Below, piece after piece: positions 25,079-44,885 of a stretch of 64,000 bases of DNA; the first letter of the stretch is position 1; every line of letters starts with the position of its first letter. Origin of the DNA: Vitellaria paradoxa (Eukaryota; Streptophyta; Magnoliopsida; Ericales; Sapotaceae); the NCBI GenBank assembly GCA_019916065.1, contig CM034244.1:32209933-32273932 (forward strand). Reading direction: 5' to 3'. Under the pieces are notes generated by a model. The model saw nothing but the letters and a program-made list of their open reading frames with translations, had not been told where the DNA came from and made no database searches. The position numbers and the translations under genes were made by a program.

Positions 25079-26013
25079 GGGTAAATTATACTTAGACCCT
25101 TTAAACATTAGTGTAATTACATATGAATTCCCTCAACATTTAAAAATTACAAAGACGTCTTTTATTTTGAAAAGTTAGTAACATTTGATCCCTTCCGTTA
25201 ATTTAAAACTTAAATTCATTAAAATTTTATTATAAAGATAATTCTGTCCTTATTGTTCTATCTTTCTTTTGAAAGATCCACTTTTGAACTGGATGTCCAG
25301 ATCCAATGAGTCTTCTTCCAATCGTCGACACAGCCTAACCACTGGCATAGCCAGTGCTTAGCCTGGCAAATTCGCCACCACCTCGACCTCACGAACTGGA
25401 GGCTTAGGCGAGTCAAGTGATCGCGAAGAGTCTGACTTAGAGACTGAAGAATAATAATCAAATTCCAAGGAATTTGCGTTTGTATCAGGTTACTTGTAGT
25501 CTCTTAACAGTTGAAACTTAGTATGAGACAGAGAGAGAGAGAGAGAGAGATGACTTCTTTTTTGAAGAGCTGGATGGTGAATTAAATTGAAATGCAGAGA
25601 GTGGCTTCATTTTCGAAGTGTTGAGTGATGGATTCAATTGAAAAAACCCTCTCTTTTCTGTTTCTCTCTCTCTCTCTTAATCATCTAGGAAATGAATTAG
25701 ATGAAAATGACTTTAAATCAGTCAGTTACGACAAAATTTGCTCCCCTGCCCATCTCTCTTAAAATAATGCCACCACTTTTAATGCTCTTATTCTTTCCTC
25801 CCCAAATTCCATTTATTGCCTTTATACTCATTACAAAAATCTTTCCAAAAATCTTTCTCCCAATTCATGCTTATATTTTTGACTTTCCAGCCGTTTAGAT
25901 CCACCTCTCCAAATTGAAATCAAAATAATGGGCATTTGATTTCTTTTGATCAGAAAGAGTCGCAGGAGATACCCCACAGTTAAAGCTTCCTATATTTAAT
26001 ATACATACAAACT

Positions 26014-26044
<31 letters not shown>

Positions 26045-26596
26045 TTCTGTTTCACCATATATTTCCCTCCAAGAATGAATTAATTCCCATTGTTAGCAAA
26101 AATCTAAGCTGCTTCTTTAAATACATTTTATTTCTCTTCATCTCTCCAAGTCGAACAGAATTTTAAGCAACATATTTGATCAACTTGAACTCGGAGCCAT
26201 TAAAGCAATTAGAGAGAGGAGTTCAATCAATTGATCGTGTTGATGATTTGTTCTTGGTTTTAGAACTAGTCCTCAAGTCGACTCGAGCAGTGAGCTTAGT
26301 TTTCGACGATGGTAGAGAAGAAGACACCATCAACGATGGTGGCTGAATCCTCCTTTTGCTTATGTATATATATAATGTAAAAGTGTAAATTTTAATTGTT
26401 AGGAAGGGTAAATCTAGTATATTAAAAAAAATTTTTAACTGACGTCATTATTTTAACAAAATTGTAACAGCATATTAACGGATAGATCTAAGTGTTACTA
26501 ACTTTTCAAAATATGGGGAGTCTTGGTAATTTTTAAGTGTTGAGGGGTCCATATGTAATTATGCTAATGTTTAGGGGGTCTAAGTGTAATTTACTC
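25079..26596. mobile_element. Mutator-like MITE, 1.5 kb, 9-base target duplication
   Basis: The left terminus GGGTAAATTATACTTAGACC and the right terminus, whose complement reads GAGTAAATTACACTTAGACC, form terminal inverted repeats of roughly 150 bases. The pairing continues through 'cattag.ataattac' and 'aaaagttagtaac'. The flanks are identical 9-mers, TTAAATGAA at 25070-25078 and 26597-26605, the length typical of Mutator-like elements. The interior (25250-26370) has no transposase. It includes a minus frame 25461-25258 and GA/CT-rich patches at 25531-25550 and 25663-25677, and could be captured host sequence. Confidence 0.85.
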
Positions 26597-27004
26597 TTAA
26601 ATGAATTTTAAACGGTTTTCCTTAATTTCAAAACTACAAAATGAACTCCAAATAGAAAATTAAAAAAAAAAAAGAAAAAATAAAAAAAAGAAACCAAATA
26701 ATACCCTACTAAAATGAGATGAAACTTGTAGGGGGGTAAAACCTCACTGGAGAGATGAAAGTAACAACAACATAAAAGGTTCCAACCAACGAGGAATGCA
26801 TACAGCAAAGGAAACGTTGAAGTTGCTTAGAATTACCACTTACTACTTCCTCTACCTACAGCTTCTTCCGTTACAAGAAGAAATATTACAACATTCTTTC
26901 AAACAAAATCAGACCAATCGATGATACGCTGGCGGTTTAAGGCATATATCATCAAAACATCGGTGGGATGTCGGAGCCAAGTGAGAACCAAATATGCTCT
27001 CCCA

Positions 27005-35599
<8,595 letters not shown>

Positions 35600-36299
35600 T
35601 GGATCCGCTCGGAGGGCATCCGAAGTGGAGAGATGCGTGGCTTTTTGAGTGGTCGGCTAGTTATAGGAAACTACATAACCAAATACCCGGTTTTGGCACC
35701 TTAATTACGGGAGCGCCCTCTGATTTGTTGGGTCTTCTTGACTTTTTAATTTTCGTCCAATGAGAGTTGAGTTGGACGTTGCATTGGCCAACGGCGCTGC
35801 TCCTCCTTCGCATTCTGTGGGGCCTCTGCTCATTGTGCTCTCATCACTTTAGTCTCCCAATTGTTTATATTTCTCAATTTTCCTTTCTATTTCTTTTTTT
35901 TTTTTTTTTTAAAGTCAAGTTACAAGTTATCAAGTCAACTTCCTTTGCTTCTACTTGGAAAAATCAATGTATTTTCCGAGTGGAAGCGGCCTATCTTTTA
36001 ACTTATAATACTAGTTAGATTAGATTGCACGTGACTTTCACGTATATATTATTATAAAAATATATATAATTTTTACATTTTTATATAAAAAAAAAAGTTG
36101 TCCTTACATTTTTTTATTTGTATTAAACCGGTAGACTTTTATTCAGTTGTTTGAGATTGATATTGATAGATTTAATTAAACAATTAGTATATTATGCCAA
36201 AGATTTTTCTTCCATGTTTTATATAGATTCGTCAATGTAAAAAGAAAAAAATATATGCATTTTTGTTTTTTTTTTCTGTTATCGTTCATTTTCTTGAAA
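35600..36299 (-). promoter_or_regulatory. CRT3 upstream region
   Basis: Upstream of the CRT3 start. CCAAT occurs on the plus strand at 35757-35761 and on the minus strand at 35787-35783, with an ACGT core between them at 35776-35779. This loosely recalls ER-stress elements, but the full CCAAT-N9-CCACG spacing is absent. No other gene is seen; the T-run at 35890-35910 is followed by AT-rich spacer. Confidence 0.3.
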
Positions 36300-36875
36300 T
36301 GAAAATAAAAACTGCGCTTGATCTAATTTTGTTTACAAAAATTCTTAAACAAAAATAGAAAATCTATTTGATAAATACATGTAGGTTTTATTATTATTAT
36401 TATTATTATTTATCACCAACTTAACTCCACACAAAGAACTCAAAGAAAATCAAAAATAAATATGACCAATATATAGCTATAAGCCTATAAGATCCGTGCC
36501 CCATTCAAAAGTATGATATTAATTCATATTAAATTTCTTCGTCCTACTTCAAAATTAAATTGATCGATAGCATAAATATTGATATCAACAAGAGAGTTTT
36601 CTAAATAATATTATATTCACAATATGTACACGAGTACATGAATCATATTTTCTAACGAGACCACTTCTTTTGTTGGTGAAGAGGAGTTTGGGTTATAACA
36701 CTAATGGTACTCATCAACTCATATTAAAGTGTCACCATGGTTCATTTGAAACGAGCATTAAAAAAATGAATGACGATTGTTCTTCTTAATCCTTACAATA
36801 AAAACTCACAATCCGACCTGTACTACAAACACATGGTAGCCCATATTGTAGCACTAGAGACATATTTAAAAATAA

Positions 36876-36880
<5 letters not shown>
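36300..36880. repeat. PIF/Harbinger 3'-part, diverged copy 1
   Basis: It matches about 41150-41700 along its length in the same orientation. Shared text includes 'tttgttta..aaaatt', 'aaagtatgata', 'aataagagagtt..aaataatatta', 'catggttcattt' and 'gattgttcttct'. The second copy continues into transposase-like sequence, so this is probably a terminal piece of the same transposon family. It is cut off by an AT microsatellite at about 36873-36920. Confidence 0.6.
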
Positions 36881-36919
<39 letters not shown>

Positions 36920-36920
36920 T
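36873..36920. repeat. AT microsatellite
   Basis: A nearly pure AT-dinucleotide tract, broken by an 'acatat', at the edge of the duplicated transposon piece. Similar but shorter AT tracts occur at 26012-26032, 37234-37249, 39021-39040, 40041-40054, 44884-44903 and 46790-46820. Confidence 0.9.
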
Positions 36921-39040
36921 TAGTGATATGACCCGTGTGATACGCGAATTTGTCATATTATATAATTAAGTTGAAGGTATTATCATATGTTAAAATAGTT
37001 AAGTTGTACAAAATATATTTGAAAGAAATACATATTGTTGTTTATGCAAATTTAATTAAATAACTAGTGAATATAAAACAAATTAAAATATTGATACTAT
37101 TAATAGTATCAATTTGATTGGATTCAAATTCTAATGAATAAAAATAAAAGAAAAAAATCAAAATGATTGAAGAATAACAACACTTATATAATTAAACAAA
37201 TTTTTATAATTATTGTTTATATTCTTCCTACCAGAGTATATATATATATATTAATTGCATATAAAAACTTACAAAATACATATCAATTACATGTAAAATT
37301 TTAAGAAATTAAAATTTAAGTACGTACCTAGCAAATTGCAAAGTTGAAGAAATCATAAAGTTAAAAAGAAAATTATCGTAATAAAAAGTTTTCAAGAAAT
37401 TTAAAAGAAAATAAGATTTTGTATCTATTTATACATTTTGCATTTTGGAGAAGCCTATTCTATTTAGATTAGAATATACCTTTGAATTCCTATCTTATTC
37501 CGATTAGAATACCATTTTGATCGAATTAAAAATCCAAATCTAAGAAAAGTTAAGTGACACCTCAATTAGATTGATTTATTCATTGCCAATTTTATTTTTT
37601 AATTTCTAATATTATTTTATATTTTTTAATAAATAATATATATATAATTTTAATAAACAATATTACAGTTTGATTTAAGATATATTACTTATTTTGCCTA
37701 ATGATAAAAAAAAATAAAGAACATGTTACTTGTTAATAAATTGAAATCTTTTTTTAACAGGTTAATTATTTTTTTGCATTAGTTTATTTAATAAAAATAT
37801 TATTATATTTATTATATTTTAAATAACAAATTATAAAAAATTAAAATAAAAAGTTATATGATAATTAAATAAAATATTAAATAAAAATATCAAATGATAT
37901 CCACGAACATTATTTGAATAAAATTGTGAATAAGAGGTAATTATGTACAATGTTAATTTCATTTAAATTGTATAATTATAAATTAAGATAATTATAATTA
38001 TAAATTATGTTAATAAATTAAAATCTTTATTTAACAGGCTAATTATTTTTTTTTACATTATTTTGTTTAGAAATAATAATAATATTTATTATAAAACCTT
38101 TATTTAACAGAGCAAATATTTTTTTCATTATCTTGTTTAATAACAATAATAATATTTATTATGTTTTAAATAATAATTTATTAAAATATAAAAAAATAAA
38201 AAATAAGAACATGTTTTAAATAAAAATAAAAAGATAAGAAGTTATATGATAAATAGAAATGTAAATTAAATAAAAAAATCAAGTGATATCCATGAACATT
38301 CTAGTTTAAATAAAATTAAAAATTGTAAATAAGTAGTAATTATGTAAAATACTGATTTCTGTATAAAATAATTAAAATAACTATAATTAGGTACCACGTG
38401 TCACAACCGTGGTGCAAGTTAAATCTTACGTGGCGCAAGATAGTTATAATTAGGTGTTATGTGTCACAACTGTAGTGTATATACAATATGATATATACAT
38501 ACAAGAACAGTGTATCTAGGGAATGAAATAAGAGACCGATACACTAATGCTTTTCCTCCTCTTTGAGCCGATCGTTCCTTCGACGCAAAAACATTATATT
38601 TAGGGCATGAATTAAGAGACCTTTACATTAATTCTTTCCAAAATATTTAACAATACATTCAAAATTGAACTAAAGTGAATATACCTGTTCTTCATTAATG
38701 CACAAATCGAGTTTAAAAAAAAAAAAAAACTAACAAAACTAGACCCTAAAAGGTAATCAAAGAAGCTCTGGCATTGAAGAGACACCAAGAGTAGGTGAGT
38801 AAACAAAATGTTCAAGAGTCACATGTGGCTCAACCACGTCCAAGTGTTCAAACCTTTATTATTCAATTCCTTCTTTTTGTTCAAATAACTTAAATTCATA
38901 TGTTGCATATATAAGGGGCAAAAATGAAAATAATAAAATAAAACAATAGCAAAAGTGAAAAAAATGGCTGAAGTAGGATGTTGAAGGGTTGAGGCTAATT
39001 GCCTTTTATATTATAGAGATATATATATATATATATATAT
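36921..39040. other. AT-rich repeat field
   Basis: No gene. Two diverged direct repeats occupy about 37730-37975 and 38010-38370. Each starts 'gttaataaatt.aaatcttt.tttaacag', includes 'aaaagttatatgata' and 'caa.tgatatcca.gaacatt', and ends 'aattatgta.aat'. In the second, part of the unit is itself doubled near 38085-38165. A short pair, 38386-38420 and 38446-38480, shares 'tataattaggt' and 'tgtcacaac'. A 67-codon minus frame at 38612-38815 has no recognisable content. Confidence 0.5.
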
Positions 39041-39042
39041 AG

Positions 39043-40027
39043 TTAACGAGTCTATTTGAACTCTACTACTAAATTCTTACCTTATTTTATTTTTTTATTA
39101 AATAAAATTACACAACTACTCTTACTTTTCTGATAAGATATTTTGTATAATTTAATATCATAAATACCCTTTTACAAAAATCTAATTCATATCAATTTTT
39201 AAAACTACTTTTACTTTTGATAATTCTTTTAGGTATACATAATAAACATAAACTATAGTTAATTAAATATCTCTTGTTTTTAATTTTGTTTTAATTTTTA
39301 TTTATATTCTTTATGATTATCCATTACAATTCTTTACATGGTAGTAATGTATTTTTTATTTTTATTTTATAACAAATAAGAGTAATTTATGAAATTCAAA
39401 ATAAATATAAACTCAAATCTCATTCAATTTTGTTTTTTTTTTTTTTAGAAATTCAAATTAAAAATAAAATTTGAAAATAGCTTATTTGTTATTTAATTCA
39501 TTTTATTTTTAGTAATAGTTAGATTTCAAACATTGATATTAATATGCTATATTATATGTTAAATCATTATCATTTAAGCGCCATTGAAAAAATTATTGCA
39601 ATTGTTATACTTCGATAACCAATAAAAGTACTCTTAGTAAATTTATGTTTTTTTTTAATTAATAAATTATTATAATAATAAAAAATTATCTTCTCCAATT
39701 TTAATTTGAAATTATTTAAATATTTATTTTAATTCTTAACAAATAAATATAAAAATAAGAATTTTAATGATCTTTAATTTTTGACTTTTAACTTTACTTT
39801 ATAAATTATATCTGGGTGAGTCTATTTGCAATCTATAAATAGATTCTTATACTCAGCTTTACATTTTCAAGTTAATATGAATTCAATTTTTTTTAGAAGT
39901 GCATTTATGGTATTAAAATTATACAAAATATCTTATTAGAAGAATACAAGTAATTGTGTAATTTTATTTAGTAAAAATTTAAAGTGGAGTGTAGGAATCT
40001 ATTTGTGGCATGCAAATAGACTCACCC
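39043..40027. repeat. Inverted-repeat element(s) with GGGTGAGTCTATTTGCA ends
   Basis: The right end at 40011-40027 reads, on the minus strand, GGGTGAGTCTATTTGCA. The same words begin on the plus strand at 39814 (GGGTGAGTCTATTTGCA), and a diverged form starts near 39043 (ACGAGTCTATTTGAA). About 150 bases from 39043 pair with 39880-40027 ('aataaaattacacaa', 'agatattttgtataatt'). This is either a 985-base element with a later rearrangement or two members of one family in a row. Confidence 0.55.
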
Positions 40028-40156
40028 TATATTTATCAAGTATATATATATATATCAAATAAAAAAGATTTATCGATCTTTAGCCTTAGTTTCAGAGAAT
40101 TTTTTATGTTTGAGAAAGAAAAAAACTAACCTTTTGCCAGCTAACTTTTTAATTTT

Positions 40157-40642
40157 GAGTAAATTACATCTATCTCCCCTTAACATTTGAGTAATTACAC
40201 TAAACGCCCACAATATTTAAAAGTTACATTTACCTCTCTTATTTTAAAATGTTGTTAACATGGACCCTGTCTAACAAATCAATCATTAAAACTTAACATA
40301 AAATTTCAAACTAATCAAAATTTTAGATTTTTTCTTATTTTACCCCTTCTGCTCCCACATTTCCTCAGTTTTTTACAAAAATTCTCAAAAACTTTATAAT
40401 TTTACTTATTTTTAGAGATTTTAAAAAATAATAGAAATGTGAGAGAGTGAGGGATAAAATAGAAAAACACTTAAAATTTTAGTTATTTTAATATTTTTTG
40501 TTAAATTTTAATAGTTAATTTTATAAGAAGGTGGTCAATGTCAACAACATTTTAAAATAAGGGAGGTAAGTATAACTTTTAAATGTTATGGATACTATAT
40601 GTAATTAGCCAGATGTTGAGATGAGGTAGATGTAAGTTACCC
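40157..40642. mobile_element. Mutator-like MITE, 486 bases, 9-base target duplication
   Basis: The left end GAGTAAATTACATCTATC and the right end, complement GGGTAACTTACATCTACC, are inverted repeats extending over about 150 bases (for example 'tattttaaaatgttgtt.acat' paired with its complement). The flanks are identical 9-mers, TTTAATTTT at 40148-40156 and 40643-40651. The same terminal signature (G-A/G-GTAAATTA) occurs on the 1.5-kb element at 25079-26596. Interior AT-rich, non-coding. Confidence 0.85.
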
Positions 40643-41149
40643 TTTAATTTTTTGTTAATTTGATATTTTTAGTCTTTATGATTTAAAAGAAGTTTAAATT
40701 GTAAGAGAATAAATTTGGTTATTTCAAAAAAAAAAAATCAAAAAACTGAGTAGGTAAAAGCTAATAAAATAGCTAGGCTTCCCAGACGAAGCCTTAGTTA
40801 ATTGTTTATTTTATTTTATTTTTATAGCTATTATACTGTTATTTATTTATTTATTTGTATATAAAGTAGTTGTATGGTTTTGAATTCAACTATATGATGT
40901 TCTATTTTATGCCTCCCCTTAAAAAAATAAAAATAAATAAATAAATTGTTAAGAGTAGATAAAACCAAAAAGAATATGTATAATCTAGTGAAAATTACTC
41001 TCCCACCTACGAAGTGTCAGGTATTGATTCGATTCACGTTTCTTCAAAATTAATTAAATTTTTCACAAAATTTAAAAAACAAGGGCTTGTTTGATAAAAC
41101 TGTCATTTTTTCTATTTATGTTTTTTATTTATATTTTCTTTTTTTTCCT

Positions 41150-41700
41150 AAAATAAAAACAAAAACTATTTTTGGTACAATTTTGTTTAGGAAAATTTAT
41201 AAACAAAAACAGAAAACCTATTTGGTAAATACATTTACGTTTCATTTTTTTTTTTCATCTCAAACTTAACTTCACAAAAAGAACCAAAAAAAAATTTTAA
41301 AATAAATATGATTAATAAATGTTTATAAGTTTCATGCCACATTTAAAAGTATGATACTAGTCATGTTAAACTTCTTCATCTTATTTTAAAATAAAATTGA
41401 TCAATAGTACAAATATTATTATGAATAAGAGAGTTCTCAAAATAATATTATACTCACAACATGCGCGCCTGAGTACATCAAGCATGCTTCTTGACAAGGT
41501 CATTCCATTTGTAAGTAGAGAGAAGTTAGAATTGTAAGGCTCGGGGTAAACATCAACTCATATGAAAACCTCACCATGGTTCATTTCGAGCAGACATCAA
41601 AAAACTAAACGATCGTTGTTCTTCTCAGTCCTTGTGACAAAAACTTGCATCTAAGTCACATAGCTCGTATTGCAACATTGGAAACATATCCAAAAATAAT
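41150..41700. repeat. PIF/Harbinger 3'-part, copy 2
   Basis: This is a diverged direct repeat of 36300-36880, about 4.8 kb away. It is contiguous with the transposase relic to its right, which is read on the minus strand. The segment beginning 'gggcttgtttgataaaac' at 41090 could be the terminal inverted repeat, but I found no matching opposite end. Confidence 0.55.
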
Positions 41701-42099
41701 AATAAATTAAGATGCAATGATATTGCAACAAAATTTCTATATATACAATAGTGTACAAAAGCATCAAGTTGTTCCATATTACCATACAACAAGTTTGTGG
41801 AATTAAGTATCAAATTGTGTCGGGAATGATAATGATGATGATAATGATACAAGACAAGTACAACTAACTAATTTTCTCATGCTTTTAAAAATCTAACGAG
41901 CTATACGATTGCATACTCTAAGCATTCTCTAACTTGAGAATTAGATAGATCGATCTCAACTGGATTATGAGAACTATTATTTGTATGTCTATCATGGCCT
42001 AAATTTCAATAATTTGTAGCTCATTGTACTTTTCGTTCAACTTATCGCCCCTCAACGATACATACAAATAAAATTGTGGACAGCATAAAAGTTGTTGGA

Positions 42100-42880
42100 T
42101 TATATCTTTATGTCCTAATTTGGAAAGGTGGTATGGCCTTCAAGATAAAAAAAAAAAAATGTGCCTTGAGAAATCTAAAGCATCTTTCAATCATATTATT
42201 CAATGGAGAATTTCGATAATTGAGCCACTCTTTAATATTTGTTAGCTGTCATTCACATCCATAATAATCCTGTAAATAGTACATTTTTTCCATAATACGG
42301 TGTTAAATATATTTGAACGTTTATATATCGAGAATCTACCACATAATATTTACCTTGAAGTGACTTTCAAAATAAATTAGCTAAATTACTAAGACAATTA
42401 TTCAATGCACGTGAATAATTTATTATTTCTTCCCACCTCATGAAAATAAGCGTAAACCGTGTGTCAAACAAACATGCACACATTAAATTTTTGCGTGGGG
42501 TTGTTTGTTACCATGATAAGAAACTTGTTTATTGGCTAGAGAATGAGTTGTAATATGAGTTTCATCGATTACTTTAATACAGTTTAACAACAAAAGTATC
42601 ATCCATCTATTTATTTATTTTTTTATTAATGTGAAAAAAATCGTATTAAAAATATGAAATGCTATACCTTAAAGAAAGGATATCATAATGGGTTATGTAA
42701 AATCTCTAGAGGCATTTCATACTATAATGACAACACCAAGTTTGCAAACTGCTTTCAAAGCTTTATAAAGATATTTGAAAATTATTTTCCAGAATATTGA
42801 AACCTCTCAACATCTATACGAATTCTTTCATTATAAGATATAGTGAGCAAGAAGATGCCAACTTGCTCCTGAAAGGCCAA
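42100..42880 (-). pseudogene. PIF/Harbinger (DDE_4) transposase relic
   Basis: Read on the minus strand in pieces across frames, in the right order: EQVGIFLLTISYNERIRI and RFQYSGK near 42880-42800 (family 'EQVAMFLxxxxHN..R' then 'RFQRSGETISRHF'), YPFFKV then VIDETHI near 42563 (first catalytic Asp), FDTRFTLIFMRWE near 42450 (family 'CDFDxxFTxVxxGWEG'), GKYYVVDSRYIN near 42345 (second Asp), and NSPLNNMIERCFRFLKA near 42190 (catalytic Glu). All three catalytic residues are still legible, but stop codons and frame changes separate the blocks and no open frame exceeds a few dozen codons. Known: PIF/Harbinger transposases mobilise Tourist-like MITEs, several of which are in this window. It cannot encode a working enzyme as it stands. 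Confidence 0.75.
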
Positions 42881-43807
42881 ATATCTAGAATTGCCTAATT
42901 ATTCATGTGTTCATATTACTTTACAAAAGTTAACAAACACATGTGGACGTATTCTAAACTAATCATAACACCAATCATAATGGACGTTAATCAGCTCAAA
43001 AATTTAATTGCGGCCTATTAATACTGATGTTCAGCATGGTTTGTTTGGTATGTGTCTTCGACCACATTCATTGATTGCCAATGTTATCACAAAATCAACA
43101 TCATCATCTCAATCATAGTTGAAAAGAATTCAAGATCTAATGCTCATTTTCTATAAGTTTGTGGTAAATTAAAATTCGTAATACACTATTACAAATTACA
43201 CATGTTCTCTGAACAAAAATATGTAACCAAAAATATTATAAAAAATTTGCTCTTATTTCATGACAAAGAAAAAAGGAAAATTACATAACAGTAAAACCGC
43301 TGCTCACAAATGGTTGATTAAATTGGTTATTGACCACTCAAGCAAAAGGGAGGAAAAAGATGGCTTGGATGCCCAGTCGTTTGCAAGTCTTGATCCAAAT
43401 GGACATAGCTTAAAGGCTAGTCAATGCAGTGGTAAGTTTCTGTTCACAAGATTGGGCCTAGAAAATTCGGAGCCTAAGGTAGAATATTTAATGAGACTTA
43501 TGCAGAAATGTAGATTAGAGAGAGGGGGAGAGAGGGGAATGTGTCGTGATTGTCACATTGTAACAAAATATATTTTGTATATAAACTATCAAAGCCGACA
43601 AACTGTATAGCCTTGTAGGGAGATGTCATCATTACTGTGAATTTAAAACTGTCGTGAAGGTTAATTCAAATGGAGAAAATTAATAGTTTATGTATGAAGA
43701 AAATCAATTTAAATAATAAACTATTTATGTTAAAATTTGAATGTGATAGAGCTATGTTGTGAAGATCAACAAAATTTTAAAATTCCAATAATATATAAAG
43801 AGTGGCA

Positions 43808-44885
43808 ATAATTTAATACCAAAAAAAAGATTGTTAATGCTAGAGTCCAGTTAATGTTATTCTTATTTATTGACAAAATTATTCTCGTTTACTATTTTGT
43901 AAAACCTAAATTCCCTTTCCCTAATTAGTTTCTTTCGTTCTATCTATTCATCTCTCTCTCTCTATATATATATATTTTTTTAAAAAACAAATTGTTCTTT
44001 CTTTCTCTCTCTTTGAAAAATATCTCTCTTCAAAATATAATTAAATAATAAATTTCTCGTTTTAAACATAAAAATTATTAGCGTACCACTAATTAAATTA
44101 CAAAAATACAACTACTTGTTAATTTGCAATATTTTATCTAATATATTTGAAAGTTTCTTATTGGTATGAATTTTTTTTTTAAATTAATGAAATTTCAATG
44201 CAACTATATAAAAAATTTATATTGTTAGAAATTTAGATTCATGTTTAATTATTACTACATTAATTTAAAATAAAACTTATAAAAGCATCTTTTTATTAAA
44301 AATTATTATTACTATAATATTGCCTTCGTTAAATTTTTTATAATCTTTTTAAAGAATATTATCTTTTCTATACATAATATATATAATTATGAGAACTTTG
44401 ATATATAGTTTTTTTTTTATAAAAATATTAAAAATGAAATCTTATTTATTTTTTCAAAGAGAAAAATGTATTAAAAATTTTTATATTGATAAAAATAAAA
44501 AATATAAAATTTTCCTAAATAGGGGTTCAAATGATTTTGAAGAAATATTATTATTTTTTAGCAAATTTTTATAACACAAATAAAAACAATGGGATTGCAT
44601 AGAGATTGATGTGTGTTTTTTTAAATAGAGAGAAAAGATAGAGATGAATGAATAAAGATCATAGAAATTAATTGAGAGAGAAAATTTAGGTGTTTCTTAA
44701 AAAAGAGATAGAGATGAATAAATGAAGATGAGAGAAATTAATAAGAAAGAGAAAGAGATAGATATAAATAAATGAGAATTAGATAAATTAATTTGGGAAA
44801 GAGAATCTTGGAAAAAGGAATCTAAATGTGGGGAGGGTAATTTTATTAATAATATTAAATGAGTTTTGTGCCATATTCGTCGCCT
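43808..44885. repeat. Possible inverted-repeat element with CT/GA-rich arms
   Basis: The pyrimidine-rich stretch at 43905-43965 ('ccctttccctaattag', 'tatctattcatctctctct') is mirrored by the purine-rich stretch at 44700-44820. The outer words TGGCAATAATTTAAT and, on the minus strand at about 44885, TGGCACAAAACTCATTTAAT suggest ends. The match is imperfect and could be simple-sequence similarity. Confidence 0.3.

Noticed and set aside
35745..35790. Possible ER-stress response element upstream of CRT3
   Set aside because: CCAAT boxes and an ACGT core are present, but the defined CCAAT-N9-CCACG arrangement is absent, so I give no specific regulatory call.
43260..43610. 116-codon frame starting MTKKKGKLHNSKTAAHKW
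   Set aside because: No recognised motif, no splice partner; it lies beside the transposon relic and reads like chance or captured sequence. I could not support it as a gene.
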